From: Begonia masoniana
Taxonomy: Eukaryota > Streptophyta > Magnoliopsida > Cucurbitales > Begoniaceae
Length of the DNA: 64,000 nt
Assembly: GCA_022432975.1 (NCBI GenBank)
Contig: CM039510.1
Span: 10,294,801 to 10,358,800 of the forward strand
Direction of reading: 5' to 3'
Shown here: piece after piece, positions 47,669 to 59,400 of the stretch
Numbering within the stretch: the first letter of the stretch is position 1
Layout: each line of letters opens with the position of its first letter
Program-made: the position numbers and the translations under genes
The notes under the pieces: generated by a model
Databases searched by the model: none
What the model was told of the DNA's origin: nothing
The model's input: the letters and a program-made list of their open reading frames with translations, nothing else

Positions 47669-48267
47669 CTACATCAACTCGTCAGTTTGAGGATCAAGCT
47701 CCTCATCTGGAAAATCCATACCTACAACAGGAGTTCAATTATGAGCCTAGAGCTCAATAAGAACATGAAATGCAATGCAGTGATGCATGGACTTTTGAAA
47801 TACGTGAACATTACATTACTTAACATTGCGTTTCACTGGACAGGAAAGGTATAAATGGGAGAAGGAGCTGGCGCAACAGGATGTACATGCCACTTTCAGG
47901 ACATAACAGGAGTACTTGACAGGATGCCAGTCCTCGTCCACACTTAACCATACATTTTCTTTACAGGATTTTATCTTACTTACTTCAAAACCGGTGCTGA
48001 AAACATTTGCATGATTTTACAGGAAACGTGTATGCATGAATAAGTGAAATGCTTAAACTTAACATTCACAGATGACAGAATGAATACAACAGGAAACAGA
48101 ATATAACGGAAACACGTTTAACTTAAAACATAACCTAAAACCTATCTACCCGAACCAGACCTAGTACCTCCGAGTTGTAGGGCCTTAAGGGCCAACGTAG
48201 ATGCATGAACTTACCTGTGGTCCGAAATGCAGCAAGCTTGAACGCACGAGCACCGTGGTTCACGAAC
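47669..48267 (-). other. Candidate spliced LTR mini-gene, exons 2 and 3 (3' LTR D)
   Basis: Exon 2 is 48267-48215 (53 nt; acceptor CTATAG, donor GTAAGT). Exon 3 runs from 47721 (acceptor TTGTAG) to TAG at 47671-47669. The predicted intron is 493 nt. The phase-1 frame ends MDFPDEELDPQTDELM. A frame in the preceding leader (48536 to about 48357) starts with ATG, has a hydrophobic stretch (LIFLLLFGL) and ends at a CTAAG/GTAATC donor in the phase needed to continue into exon 2; the total would be about 94 aa. That upstream exon is frameshifted in the other LTR of the same element, so it is unproven. Confidence 0.5.
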
Positions 48268-48808
48268 CTATAGCATGCATAAACGGACATTAACCCTAAA
48301 CCTCACGAAACTAGCAAATAAATAAACTAAAAATCGTTTTCTATCTAAGATGATTACCTTAGACCGAAAAGCAGGAGGAAAATCAGAGAAGGAAGAAACT
48401 CTTTGCGTTGGTTTTCTTCAATCGAAAGAGAGAAGCAGAGAGGAAAAATGAAAGAGAGCAGAGAGGGAAATGTCTCACGTAGGAGGAAGAGAAGGAAATG
48501 GGATACATGGCTTGTCTTCTTCCACAAGTTTGCCAAGTGTCAATCATCCATTTGATTTCTCCCACCAACCTTAATTTCTTCCTAATTTGCCCTTCCATTG
48601 GTTTTTAACTAAAACATTATTTAGTTAATCGATTCGGTCTCACGAATCACCCTCGTTCGATTAAACACATCGACAATATTATTAAAAACAATCATTGCAT
48701 TAATATCGGAGAAATTCCGCTTACATATTCGGGGAATTATTACATAGGCAAAAATGCCGGGTGTTACATTCCACCCACCTTAACAGAAATTTTGTCCCCA
48801 AAATTTGC

Positions 48809-51800
48809 CTAAGCGAAGAGGTCCGGATATTGAGTCCTAACATCCGCTTCTCTTTCCCATGTGGCCTCCTCCACGTTGTGATTACGCCACAAAACTTTCA
48901 CCAACGGGACCACTCGATTGCGCAACACTTTGAGTGACATATCCAATATCTTTATAGGTCTTTCTTCATATGTCAGCGTCGGCATGATATCAAAGTCCAC
49001 ATGTTCCACTACTTGGGTTGGATCTCGTACGCACTTTCTCAGCATCGAAACATGGAAGACATTATGAACTCCATCCATAGACGCTGGCAACTGTAGCTTG
49101 TAAGCCACGCTTCCCACACGCTTTAGAATGGGAAAAGGTCCAATGAACCGTGGGCTGAGCTTCCCTTTCTTGCCAAATCTCATTACACCTTTGAAAGGCG
49201 ACACCTTCAGGAATACTTCATCGCCTTCAGCAAACTCCAATTCTCTCCGTCTCCGATCCGCATAACTTTTCTGTCGACTCATAGCAGTGTTGATTCGTTG
49301 TTTGATAACAGCAATCACCTCAGACATCTGCTGTAATATCTCAGGGCCGACAAGTCTGGACTCTCCAACTTCATCCCAACATAACGGAGATCTACATTTT
49401 CTGCCATAGAGGGCTTCATATGGAGCCATGCCGATAGTAGCCTGGTAGCTGTTATTATAAGCGAATTCAATTAACGGCAAATATCTACTCCAAGGAGCAT
49501 GAAGTTCCAACACGCACGACCTTAACATGTCCTCCAATATCTGAATTGTTCTCTCAGATTGTCCATCTGTCTGTGGGTGAAACGCCGTGCTAAAATCCAG
49601 CTTTGTACCCAAGGAGTTTTGCAAGCTTTTCCAAAACCTGGAAGTGAACCTAGGATCCCGGTCAGATACAATTGACACAGGAATACCATGCAACTTGACA
49701 ATCTCATTAATGTACAGCTCAGCATACTGATCCATGGAGAATGTCGTCTTCACAGGTAGAAAATGGGCCGACTTCGTCAATCTGTCCACTATGACCCATA
49801 TGCTATTGTGGCCTTTAGCCGTTCTTGGAAGGCCGACAACAAAATCCATCGTGATGTTCTCCCACTTCCATTCGGGAATCGGGAGAGGCTGAAGCGTCCC
49901 AGCTGGTCGTTGATGTTCAGCCTTGACTTGTTGACATATCATGCAAGACTCCACATACTTTGCCACTTCATTCTTCATATTCGGCCACCAGAAGTGAAGT
50001 TTCAAATCCTGGTACATCTTCGTGCTTCCAGGATGCACAGAGAAAGGAGATGAGTGGGCTTCCGATAAGATGTGCTTCCGTAACTCTTCATCTTTCGGAA
50101 CATACCATCTATCTCTGAACTTCAGAATACCATCTCCCGAATAGCTGAACTCGGAAGAGGCCATAGGTAACTTGCTTACTATATCGGCCATCTCCTTTGA
50201 ATTAGTCTTCTGGGCTTCCTTAATTCTGTCCAGAATAGTTGGCCGTAACGTTAGATTTGCCAGTACGGCCGATAATTTAGAAACTACCTCTAGTTCAAGC
50301 CTCTTAATTTCTGTCCTCAAAGGCAATGAGATGGTAGCCAAGGTCGGGTGCATAGTAGACGGCATCCTGCTTAGCGCATCGGCTACCACATTGGCTTTCC
50401 CCGGGTGGTATTTAATCTCAACATCGTAATCTTTCACGAATTCTAACCATCGCCTTTGCCTCATATTCAACTCCTTCTGAGTAAATATGTACTTCAAGCT
50501 TTTGTGATCCGAAAACACCTCACATGATTGCCCATACAAGTGGTGTCTCCATACTTTCAGTGCAAAGACCACTGCCGCTAACTCAAGGTCATGAGTAGGG
50601 TAGTTTTCTTCATGGTTCTTCAACTGTCTTGATGCGTATGCTACCACTTTACCCTCTTGCATCAATACGCATCCCAGGCCAATCTTTGACGCATCACAGT
50701 ATACGCTGAATTTGCCATCTTCAACTGGCAATACTAACAGAGGAGCAGTGGTTAATTTCTGCTTAAGTGTCTGAAAGCTCTCCTCACATGCTTCAGACCA
50801 CTTGAACTTGATTTCTTTCCTTGTTAAGCTGGTCATAGGCTTCGCGATCACAGAAAACCCCTTGATGAATTTCCTGTAATAACCAGCTAGCCCGATAAAG
50901 CTTCGTACTTCACTTGCATTTCTCGGCCTGGGCCAATCCCTCACAGCCTGAATCTTGGCCGGGTCCACAGATACTCCTTCAGCAGACACCACGTGGCCCA
51001 AGAAATTAATCTTGTTTAACCAGAACTCACACTTTGACAGCTTGGCATATAATTGATGTTGCTTTAGGATTGACAGTACCATAGCCAAGTGTTTCTCATG
51101 CTCAGCCATACTCCTGGAATAAACCAGAATGTCGTCGATGAAAACGATCACAAATTTATCCAAGACATCATGGAATATCCTGTTCATTAGGTCCATAAAT
51201 GCTGCCGGAGCATTAGTCAACCCGAACGACATCACCAAGAACTCGTAGTGCCCGTACCGGGTTCTGAAGGCAGTCTTTGGAATATCCTCAGCTCTGACCT
51301 TCAACTGGTAATAGCCGGAGCGTAAGTCAATCTTAGAAAATACCCGAGCCCCCTGTAGCTGATCAAACAAATCGTCAATTCTTGGCAACGGGTACTTATT
51401 CTTGATAGTCAACTTGTTCAGCTCACGGTAGTCAATACACATCCGTAGGGACCCATCCTTCTTCTTGACAAACAAGACAGGAGCACCCCACGGAGAGAAA
51501 CTAGGGCGCACAAAACCCTTGTCCATTAATTCTTTCAACTGAGCCTTTAACTCCTTCAGTTCAATTGGTGCCATACGGTACGGATTCTTCGATACTGGTT
51601 CCGCACCAGGATACACATCGATTTCAAACTCGATGTCACGATCAGGTGGCAATCCCGGTAAGTCATCTAAGAAAAGCTCTGAGAAGTCCCGGACTACCGG
51701 AATGTTTTGAAGTTCCACCTCATTTTGCCTTTGAACATCCACAACGTGGGCAAGAAATGCGATGCATCCTGACTTCATCAGTCGTTGAGCTGTCAAGGAA

Positions 51801-53240
51801 GATATCACAGGCATACGGTGTTTCTTCGGTACTGCCTGATAAGAGAATTCTACTTCATTTGGGCGCTTAAATGACACAAGCCCGGACCTACAGTTGATGG
51901 TGGCATAATGTCTAAATAGCCAGTCCATCCCCAGAATGACATCGTACCCTTTCATACCGATGACGATAAGATCGGCATAAAATTTCTGGTCTCCCACTGA
52001 CACTATATCACCCCGTACAACCTGCTCAGAGTGCATAAACTCTCCGGACGGTAGCATAACGCTGTAGGGCTGATCTGAGGACGTACTACAAAATTTTTGT
52101 CTAACTACAAAGTCCATGGCCACAAACGAATGTGTGGCCCCCGTGTCCCACAAGGTATAAGCAGGCACATTACATACTAATATTGTACCTGTAATTGCTG
52201 TGTGCTGATCAGCATTATCGACGTCCTCCATCATTGCAAACACTCTAGGCATAGCACCAACCGGCCTTGTGTCAGGCACCGGACAATTCCGGACTTGATG
52301 GCCTTCTTTACCACACCGGAAACATTGACCAGTAAAGAGCCTGCAGTCTCCTGTATGATTCTTCTGGCAACGTGGGCAGACAGGAGGCTGAGGAGCTCCC
52401 ATAGGTCTCTTCCCTTTGTCCTGGTAAGTAAGGGTCTCATTGGGCCTTTTAATGCCCCTGTTCTGTTGCTGTTGAGGATGTACATTCTGAATCTTTTGTT
52501 GTTGTTGTTGAGGAGTATTTCTTATAATTCCTCTCGGTGGTTCTCTCTGTCTCTGGGACTTTATTTCTAAGGCCTCCAGTTGATAAGCCTTGGCCACCAC
52601 TTTCACATATGGTGCCTCATCAAAACCTCCAGTCGTGATTCCTCGCAGAAGGTCCATCTTTAAACCTTGAATAAACTGGTGCACCTTGTTCTCATCAGTG
52701 GCCACCATGTGTGTTGCATATCGGGATAGCGACTCAAATTTCTGAACATACTCGGCCACAGATCCATACTGTCGCAGCCGAGAAAACTCAAGTAACTTCT
52801 CCTTTCTCACTCCTCGGTCAAAGTACTTCTCGTAGAAAATCCCCTTGAACCCTTCCCAGCTTAATGCCACTGTAGACGACTGTACTGCATCCCACCAGAA
52901 TCCAGCACTTTCAGTGAGATGGAACGTGGCACAAGTAACCTTCTTGTTGTCTTCTACTTCTGCATAACTGAACATCTTCTCCATAGTTTCGAATCCAGGT
53001 TTCAGCACGGGTCGGGTCTGTAGACAACCCATCAAATGAGGGTGGCTGAAGTCGCCGGAATCTGTCTCCACTATTGTCTCGCGGTGCATTATCACGATTG
53101 ATATTTCCATGGTTATTATTTCTGTCGTCTTCTCTGGCCATCATTCGATCAACCATGCGGGATTGTACCCCCACCAGCTCTGTCAATCGGTCTATGGCCC
53201 GAGAGCTTTCACTGGATTCTTCCTGATGTCCTCTCACCAT
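48809..53240 (-). pseudogene. Tekay-type gag-pol of element D, one frameshift in gag
   Basis: Gag starts at 53240 (MVRGHQEESSESSRAIDRL) and shifts frame near 52985-52990, where one extra base separates TWIR from MEKMFSY. From there to the stop at 48809 the frame is open: gag, a zinc knuckle ([14 protein letters not shown]), protease ([12 protein letters not shown], with W where relatives have L or I), reverse transcriptase (FIDDILVYS), RNase H ([11 protein letters not shown]), integrase ([27 protein letters not shown]) and a chromodomain-like end ([19 protein letters not shown]). Apart from the single-base shift it matches element A throughout. The shift could be a real mutation or a sequencing error. 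An alternative in-frame start at 53110 would give 1433 aa with a non-homologous N-terminus. Confidence 0.9.
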
Positions 53241-53408
53241 TTCTAAGATAGTCCTATAAGCAGAATAACAGAATAACCTAATTTAATAAACAAAACTTTT
53301 ACATGAATTTAAACACTTACAGTTGGTGGAGCGATCTCACGTGGCGGGTTGCGCAGTCAGACATTTCACAGAATCGGTTTTAAAACCTTGTCTCTCTGAT
53401 ACCATTAC

Positions 53409-55462
53409 TGTGACGCCCCGAAAACCGGACCCGATCGGGATCCAAGAACCGAGCCGTCACTCCGGGACATTTGCAGAAAACGGGGACAACTATTTTTTTT
53501 TTCGACTTTTTAAAACTCATGGACATTTAAAATGGATAACATAAAATAAAATCAAAGTAAAATAAATAAACATAAACAGGAAATGAATAAAAACGTGAAC
53601 AGTGACCGGAAGACGCAAAGTGTGAACAGTAACCGGAAGATGAAATTTGTGAACAGTGACCGGAAGATGAAATTTGTGAACAGTGACCGGAAGATGAAAT
53701 TTGTGAACAGTGACCGGAAGATGAAATTTGTGAACAGTGACCGGAAGATGAAAAATGTGAACAGTGACCGGAAGATGAAATTTGTGAACAGTGACCGGAA
53801 GATGAAAATGTGAACAGTGACCGGATGACTAAAAATGTAAAAGACAAAACTGGCAACTTTTAACATGATTACATAAAAACAAAAGTTGTGGAAACAGAAT
53901 GTATGAAAACTTCAAACTTCAGAAAACGATTCAAAACATGATTTTTGAACATATCGGGAAAAACACGACGGAATTTCAAGGAAAAACAAATTACATTGAT
54001 GGCTCTAACATGACAGAAACTTAAGAAAAATCACACTACATGGATAGCTCTAAAATCAGAAGCTGTCCATGCACAGACTAACAGAAAATATTCCAAACGA
54101 ATTCCAGAATACTTCAAAACATAGTTCAACTGTCGAATACAGAGGTTTTAACAAGAGAAAGCTTAACCAACAGAATACCTTACATTATCTATATCCAACA
54201 GAATTTCCTACAGAGTTTTCAACAACCAAAAATACAGAATCCTAACATAGTTTAAAAACCAAACACAGAATTCCAGTAGGGTTTACAGACATAGACTTTA
54301 CTTTAAATACTTAAACCTCGGGACAGGATTTGTCTGGCTGCAGCAACCATCCCGTGAGCTCCTCCCCCAACTACATCAACTCGTCAGTTTGAGGATCAAG
54401 CTCCTCATCTGGAAAATCCATACCTACAACAGGAGTTCAACTATGAGCCTAGAGCTCAATAAGAACATGAAATGCAATGCAGTGATGCATGGACTTTTGA
54501 AATACGTGAACATTACATTACTTAACATTGCGTTTCACTGGACAGGAAAGGTATAAATGGGAGAAGGAGCTGGCGCAACATGATGTACATGCCACTTTCA
54601 GGACATAACAGGAGTACTTGACAGGATGCCAGTCCTCGTCCACACTTAACCATACATTTTCTTTACAGGATTTTATCTTACTTACTTCAAAACCGGTGCT
54701 GAAAACATTTGCATGATTTTACAGGAAACGTGTATGCATGAATAAGTGAAATGCTTAAACTTAACATTCACAGATGACAGAATGAATACAACAGGAAACA
54801 GAATATAACGGAAACACGTTTAACTTAAAACATACCTAAAACCTATCTACCCGAACCAGACCTAGTACCTCCGAGTTGTAGGGCCTTAAGGGCCAACGTA
54901 GATGCATGAACTTACCTGTGGTCCGAAATGCAGCAAGCTTGAACGCACGAGCACCGTGGTTCACGAACCTATAGCATGCATAAACGGACATTAACCCTAA
55001 ACCTCACGAAACTAGCAAATAAATAAACTAAAAATCGTTTTCTATCTAAGATGATTACCTTAGACCGAAAAGCAGGAGGAAAATCAGAGAAGGAAGAAAC
55101 TTGCGTTGTCTTCAATCGAAAGAGAGAAGAAGAGAGGAAAAATGAAAGAGAGCAGAGAGGGAAATGTCTCACGTAGGAGGAAGAGAAGGAAATGGGATAC
55201 ATGGCTTGTCTTCTTCCACAAGTTTGCCAAGTGTCAATCATCCATTTGATTTCTCCCACCAACCTTAATTTCTTCCTAATTTGCCCTTCCATTGGTTTTT
55301 AACTAAAACATTATTTAGTTAATCGATTCGGTCTCACGAATCACCCTCGTTCGATTAAACACATCGACAATATTATTAAAAACAATCATTGCATTAATAT
55401 CGGAGAAATTCCGCTTACATATTCGGGGAATTATTACATAGGCAAAAATGCCGGGTGTTACA
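53409..55462 (-). repeat. 5' LTR of element D
   Basis: 2054 bp, with only about nine array units (53590-53820), all 27 bp apart from a few AAAATG variants. The remainder is almost identical to the 3' LTR. Confidence 0.95.
54371..54968 (-). other. Candidate spliced LTR mini-gene, exons 2 and 3 (5' LTR D)
   Basis: Same structure as in the 3' LTR: exon 2 at 54968-54916, exon 3 from 54423 to TAG at 54373-54371, with an identical acidic tail. The upstream leader frame differs by several bases (a net loss of about 7 near 55101-55120) and is therefore shifted relative to the 3' LTR copy. Confidence 0.45.
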
Positions 55463-56672
55463 TGTATAATGTGCGTGCGGAAGATGAAATTTGTGAACAG
55501 TGACCGGAAGATGAAATTTGTGAACAGTGACCGGAAGATGAAATTTGTGAACAGTGACCGGAAGATGAAATTTGTGAACAGTGACCGGAAGATGAAATTT
55601 GTGAACAGTGACCGGAAGATGAAATTTGTGAACAGTGACCGGAAGATGAAATTTGTGAACAGTGACCGGAAGATGAAATTTGTGAACAGTGACCGGAAGA
55701 TGAAATTTGTGAACAGTGACCGGAAGATGAAATTTGTGAACAGTGACCGGAAGATGAAATTTGTGAACAGTGACCGGAAGATGAAATTTGTGAACAGTGA
55801 CCGGAAGATGAAATTTGTGAACAGTGACCGGAAGATGAAATTTGTGAACAGTGACCGGAAGATGAAATTTGTGAACAGTGACCGGAAGATGAAATTTGTG
55901 AACAGTGACCGGAAGATGAAATTTGTGAACAGTGACCGGAAGATGAAATTTGTGAACAGTGACCGGAAGATGAAATTTGACAGATGACAGAATGAATACA
56001 ACAGGAAACAGAATATAACGGAAACACGTTTAACTTAAAACATAACCTAAAACCTATCTACCCGAACCAGACCTAGTACCTCCGAGTTGTAGGGCCTTAA
56101 GGGCCAACGTAGATGCATGAACTTACCTGTGGTCCGAAATGCAGCAAGCTTGAACGCACGAGCACCGTGGTTCACGAACCTATAGCATGCATAAACGGAC
56201 ATTAACCCTAAACCTCACGAAACTAGCAAATAAATAAACTAAAAATCGTTTTCTATCTAAGATGATTACCTTAGACCGAAAGCAGGAGGAAAATCAGAGA
56301 AGGAAGAAACTCTTTGCGTTGGTTTTCTTCAATCGAACGAAGAAGAGAGAAATGAAAGAGAGCAGAGAGGGAAATGTCTCACGTAGGAGGAAGAGAAGGA
56401 AATGGGATACATGGCTTGTCTTCTTCCACAAGTTTGCCAAGTGTCAATCATCCATTTGATTTCTCCCACCAACCTTAATTTCTTCCTAATTTGCCCTTCC
56501 ATTGGTTTTTAACTAAAACATTATTTAGTTAATCGATTCGGTCTCACGAATCACCCTCGTTCGATTAAACACATCGACAATATTATTAAAAACAATCATT
56601 GCATTAATATCGGAGAAATTCCGCTTACATATTCGGGGAATTATTACATAGGCAAAAATGCCGGGTGTTACA
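55463..56672 (-). repeat. Duplicated flank plus partial LTR of the element D family
   Basis: TGTATAATGTGCG follows the true LTR end at 55463-55475 and recurs at 56673-56685. Between the two copies lies an array of 18 perfect 27-bp units (55487-55978) fused to the outer part of an LTR D copy (55979-56672) that lacks exon 3 and everything beyond. This is either a rearrangement involving the flank or an assembly misjoin; the array differs in purity from those in the two complete LTRs. Confidence 0.85.
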
Positions 56673-56677
56673 TGTAT

Positions 56678-57779
56678 AATGTGCGGGGCGATAGCTGTGA
56701 CCGGATTGTTCACTTATTCTATGCATACATGAGCTTTTCTGGCAGAACGGGAACTATAAAGACGTACATCTTGGGTACAGAGATTTTGATTACTCCTGAG
56801 ATGGTCAATCTGTTGATTGGTTTTCCTGGAGAAGGGGCGGAAAGATACTATCAATCAGTCCGAAACTGTCCTTTCATGGGAACAGCCGAGGGAACCGAGT
56901 TCTTAAGGCAAATTAACCGAAACAATGACATTGTGGGGTCCCTTAAGCCGAGAGCTAGAGACATGAATGCAAAAGCTCGCGTAGTTCACAACATGGTGTG
57001 TCACACCCTTTTGACGCGACATGGCCATAAAGATCTCGTTAACTTCATGGATCTCTACGTGATGGAGAAGCTATACAGTGGCAGGATGTTTGACCCCAGT
57101 TTTGATACTATGTCACATGTGTGAGATCGGGCGGACCCGAAACAAAAATCTGCCGTACGGTGTGTTGATTATGAAGATTGTGGAGCATTTTCAGATTCAG
57201 TTACCTTCTGATGTGCAAATGCGAAGACAGCGGGCTGGTGAGGTTTTTGGAAGGATTCATTTGGTTATGATGGGCCTTGTCGAAACAGACGAGATATGGA
57301 CGTCCAGAGCAGACGAGAGGGCCTTTCAGGATGACACTCATATAGAGCAACCTACAGTCACCACGCTTCCAGAGACTAGTGGGGCGGATACAGTCTCTAT
57401 TACAGACAGACTCGATCGGGTCGAGGTGAGGCTGACGGAGGTGGTGGCCTCCATGAAAGTGATGATAAACTACCAAAGAGATATGTTCGCCTACCAGAGA
57501 GAAACGAGGCAAATCATCCTTGATTGGATGGGGGGTCATGACGATGGGGGCGAACAGATGGGGGCCGATGACGACGGCGAAGCAATGGAGGGTGATGTGG
57601 ACGACTCCCAAGCTTTAGAGGGCGTCCAATCGATGTCTGGCGATGATGCAGGTACATTTCAACCCGCTATAGAGGGCGATAATGAGGACGTCCAACTGAT
57701 GTCTGGCGATGATGCAGGTACATTTTCAACCCATTTTTCGCTTTATTATTTCTATTATAACTATTATTTTGTAACATAA
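56678..57779 (+). pseudogene. Mutator accessory gene, C-terminal part
   Basis: It continues in frame from 45211 across the TGTAT duplication. The frame reads NVRGDSCDRIVHLFYAYMS, then KTYILGTEILITPEMVNLLI and MNAKARVVHNMVCHTLLTR, up to SHV at 57120, where a TGA follows. The homologous continuation (CEIGRTRNKNLPYGVLI) is in another frame, consistent with loss of one GT from a GTGTGT run near 57116-57122. The rest runs to 57779, with a coiled-coil-like stretch (DRLDRVEVRLTEVVASMKV) and an acidic C-terminus with two copies of MSGDDAGTF. A GCAGGTA donor at 57714-57720 and the CAG at 57796 hint at a final intron. Function unknown. Confidence 0.8.
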
Positions 57780-57879
57780 CCTTCATTACGTGCAGATAGG
57801 AGATGATCTGCCTATGAAGCGGAAGTCCAACCAGATTATATTTTATAATTCATTTTGAGAGACACTAGTTTGATGTATT

Positions 57880-58000
57880 TATGAGTTTGATGTACTGTAC
57901 TTTATGTTGGATGCACTGTAGTATGTACTTTATGTTGGATGTATTTTATGTTGGATGTATTTTAGTTAGATGCACTTTAGTTGTATGTATTTTTGTTGGA
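57880..58000. repeat. Degenerate TTGGATGTATTTTA tandem repeat
   Basis: Several imperfect copies of TATGTTGGATGTATTTTAGT lie just outside the left arm of the long inverted repeat. A related mirrored set (TTACATCCAACTAAAATAAA) lies at 59080-59250. Confidence 0.7.
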
Positions 58001-59096
58001 TGTAAATATATAGTAGTTACATGTATTTTGGTTGGATGCATTTGATCTTTGGTGCAAAATACTGGACCTATTTGAGCTGTCGAATTTGCAGAATGATACT
58101 AGCTATTGAGGAGTCAAAAAACAAAGGAAACTCTGCCCAATTTTTTTATCACTTGTGAATAATCAATTTTTCAACTACCTTAGTTGCAACATGCACATCT
58201 GAAATTCTGGTAACTTCCGCAGATCCGCCAAAGGAATTGTCAGTAACACCATTTTCGGCTGGTCTTACACTGATTTGAGGAGAAACTGATCTTCAACCTG
58301 GGGAATCTACAGCAACGTTTACATCTGAATTTGTAGGAACCTCATGAAGCCCACCAAGTAAATCCTCTGTATTACAAACACGAGCTGCATCTTTAAATGG
58401 TCTTAAATTGATTTTGGGAGAAACGAGACTACAACCTGGGGCGAACAACTCACTTGATGGTGCGACATGTGCTGTTACTACAGAGGATTTGTTGTGTAGG
58501 CTTCCGGGAGAACAGAAGTTTGAACAAAACAACTCATTTGCTGTTACTACAGAGGATTTGTTGTCCCCATCGTCATCGCCCGGAAGCCTACACAACAAAT
58601 CCTCTGTAGTAACAGCACATGTCGCACCATCAAGTGAGTTGTTTGCCCCAGGTTGTAATCTCGTTTCCCACAAAATCAATTTAAGACCATTTGAAGATGC
58701 AGCTCGTGTTTGTAATACAGAGGATTTACTTGGTGGGCTGCATGAGGTTCCTACAAATTCAGATGTAAACGTTGCTGTAGATTCCCCAGGTTGAAGATCA
58801 ATTTCTCCTCAAATCAGTGTAAGACCAGCCGAAAATGGTGTTACTGACAATTCCTTTGGCGGATCTGCGGAAGTTACCAAAACTTCAGATGTGCATGTTG
58901 CAACTAAGGTAGTTGAAAAATTGATTATTCACAAGTGATAAAAAAATTGGGGAGAGTTTCCTATGTTTTTTGACTCCTCCATAGCTAGCATCATCCTGCA
59001 AATTCGACAGCCCAAATAGGTTCAGTATTTTGCACCAAAGATCAAATGCATTTAACCAAAATACATGTAACTATTATATATTTACATCCAACTAAA
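57991..59096. repeat. Long inverted repeat (about 520-bp arms, 70-bp spacer) inside the MULE
   Basis: Left arm about 57991-58508, right arm about 58579-59096, spacer 58509-58578. Pairing is nearly complete with scattered mismatches. The arms end at CTTCCGGG/CCCGGAAG, and the spacer repeats part of the arm (GCTGTTACTACAGAGGATTTG). Reading outward, each arm contains coding-like sequence with two loosely similar blocks (SPKINLRPFEDAARV; SPQISVRPAENGVT), which suggests a captured gene piece. It lies between the 3' ends of the two convergent MULE genes, so read-through from either would yield a hairpin RNA. Two 128-aa frames across it are a consequence of the palindrome. Confidence 0.9.
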
Positions 59097-59400
59097 ATAA
59101 ATCAAACTAAGTTTATTTTAGTTACAATAGAAACTAATATATTTACATGTAACTACTATATCAAACTAATAAACTAAATCAAACTAATATATTTACATGT
59201 AACTACTACATATTTACATCCAACTAAAATAAATCAAACTAACTACTATAAATTAAGTTACAATAGACAAAATCCATAAAATGAAGCTGCTGCAGAATGT
59301 CCTTGTCATCGCCTGAGATCCATCATCATATTCCATGGCTGCGTGTAGTAGATTCCTACACGCAATGACAATTATATTAGAACATAATAATCTTAGTTTG

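Larger units (their letters stand above)
45212..48768 (-). repeat. 3' LTR of element D
   Basis: Reads TGTGACGCCCCG at the left end and CCGGGTGTTACA at the right end on plus. About 1.7 kb of it is the 26/27-bp array. The mini-gene exons lie at 47669-48267 and a pyrimidine-rich leader at about 48350-48540. Confidence 0.95.
45212..55462 (-). mobile_element. Near-complete Tekay-type LTR retrotransposon (element D), TSD TGTAT
   Basis: On plus, the 3' LTR is 45212-48768 and the 5' LTR 53409-55462; the coding region lies between on the minus strand. TGTAT flanks it at 45207-45211 and 55463-55467. The primer-binding site (minus, TGGTATCAGAGA, 53392-53403) and the purine tract (minus, AAGGTGGGTGGAA, 48769-48781) are in place. 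The LTRs are 3557 and 2054 bp; the difference is in the 27-bp array. Outside the array they differ at only a few positions, so the insertion is young. It interrupts the accessory gene of the MULE. Confidence 0.95.

Noticed and set aside
58293..58794. Two 128-codon frames on opposite strands encoding nearly the same peptide
   Set aside because: A direct consequence of the long inverted repeat; not two genes.
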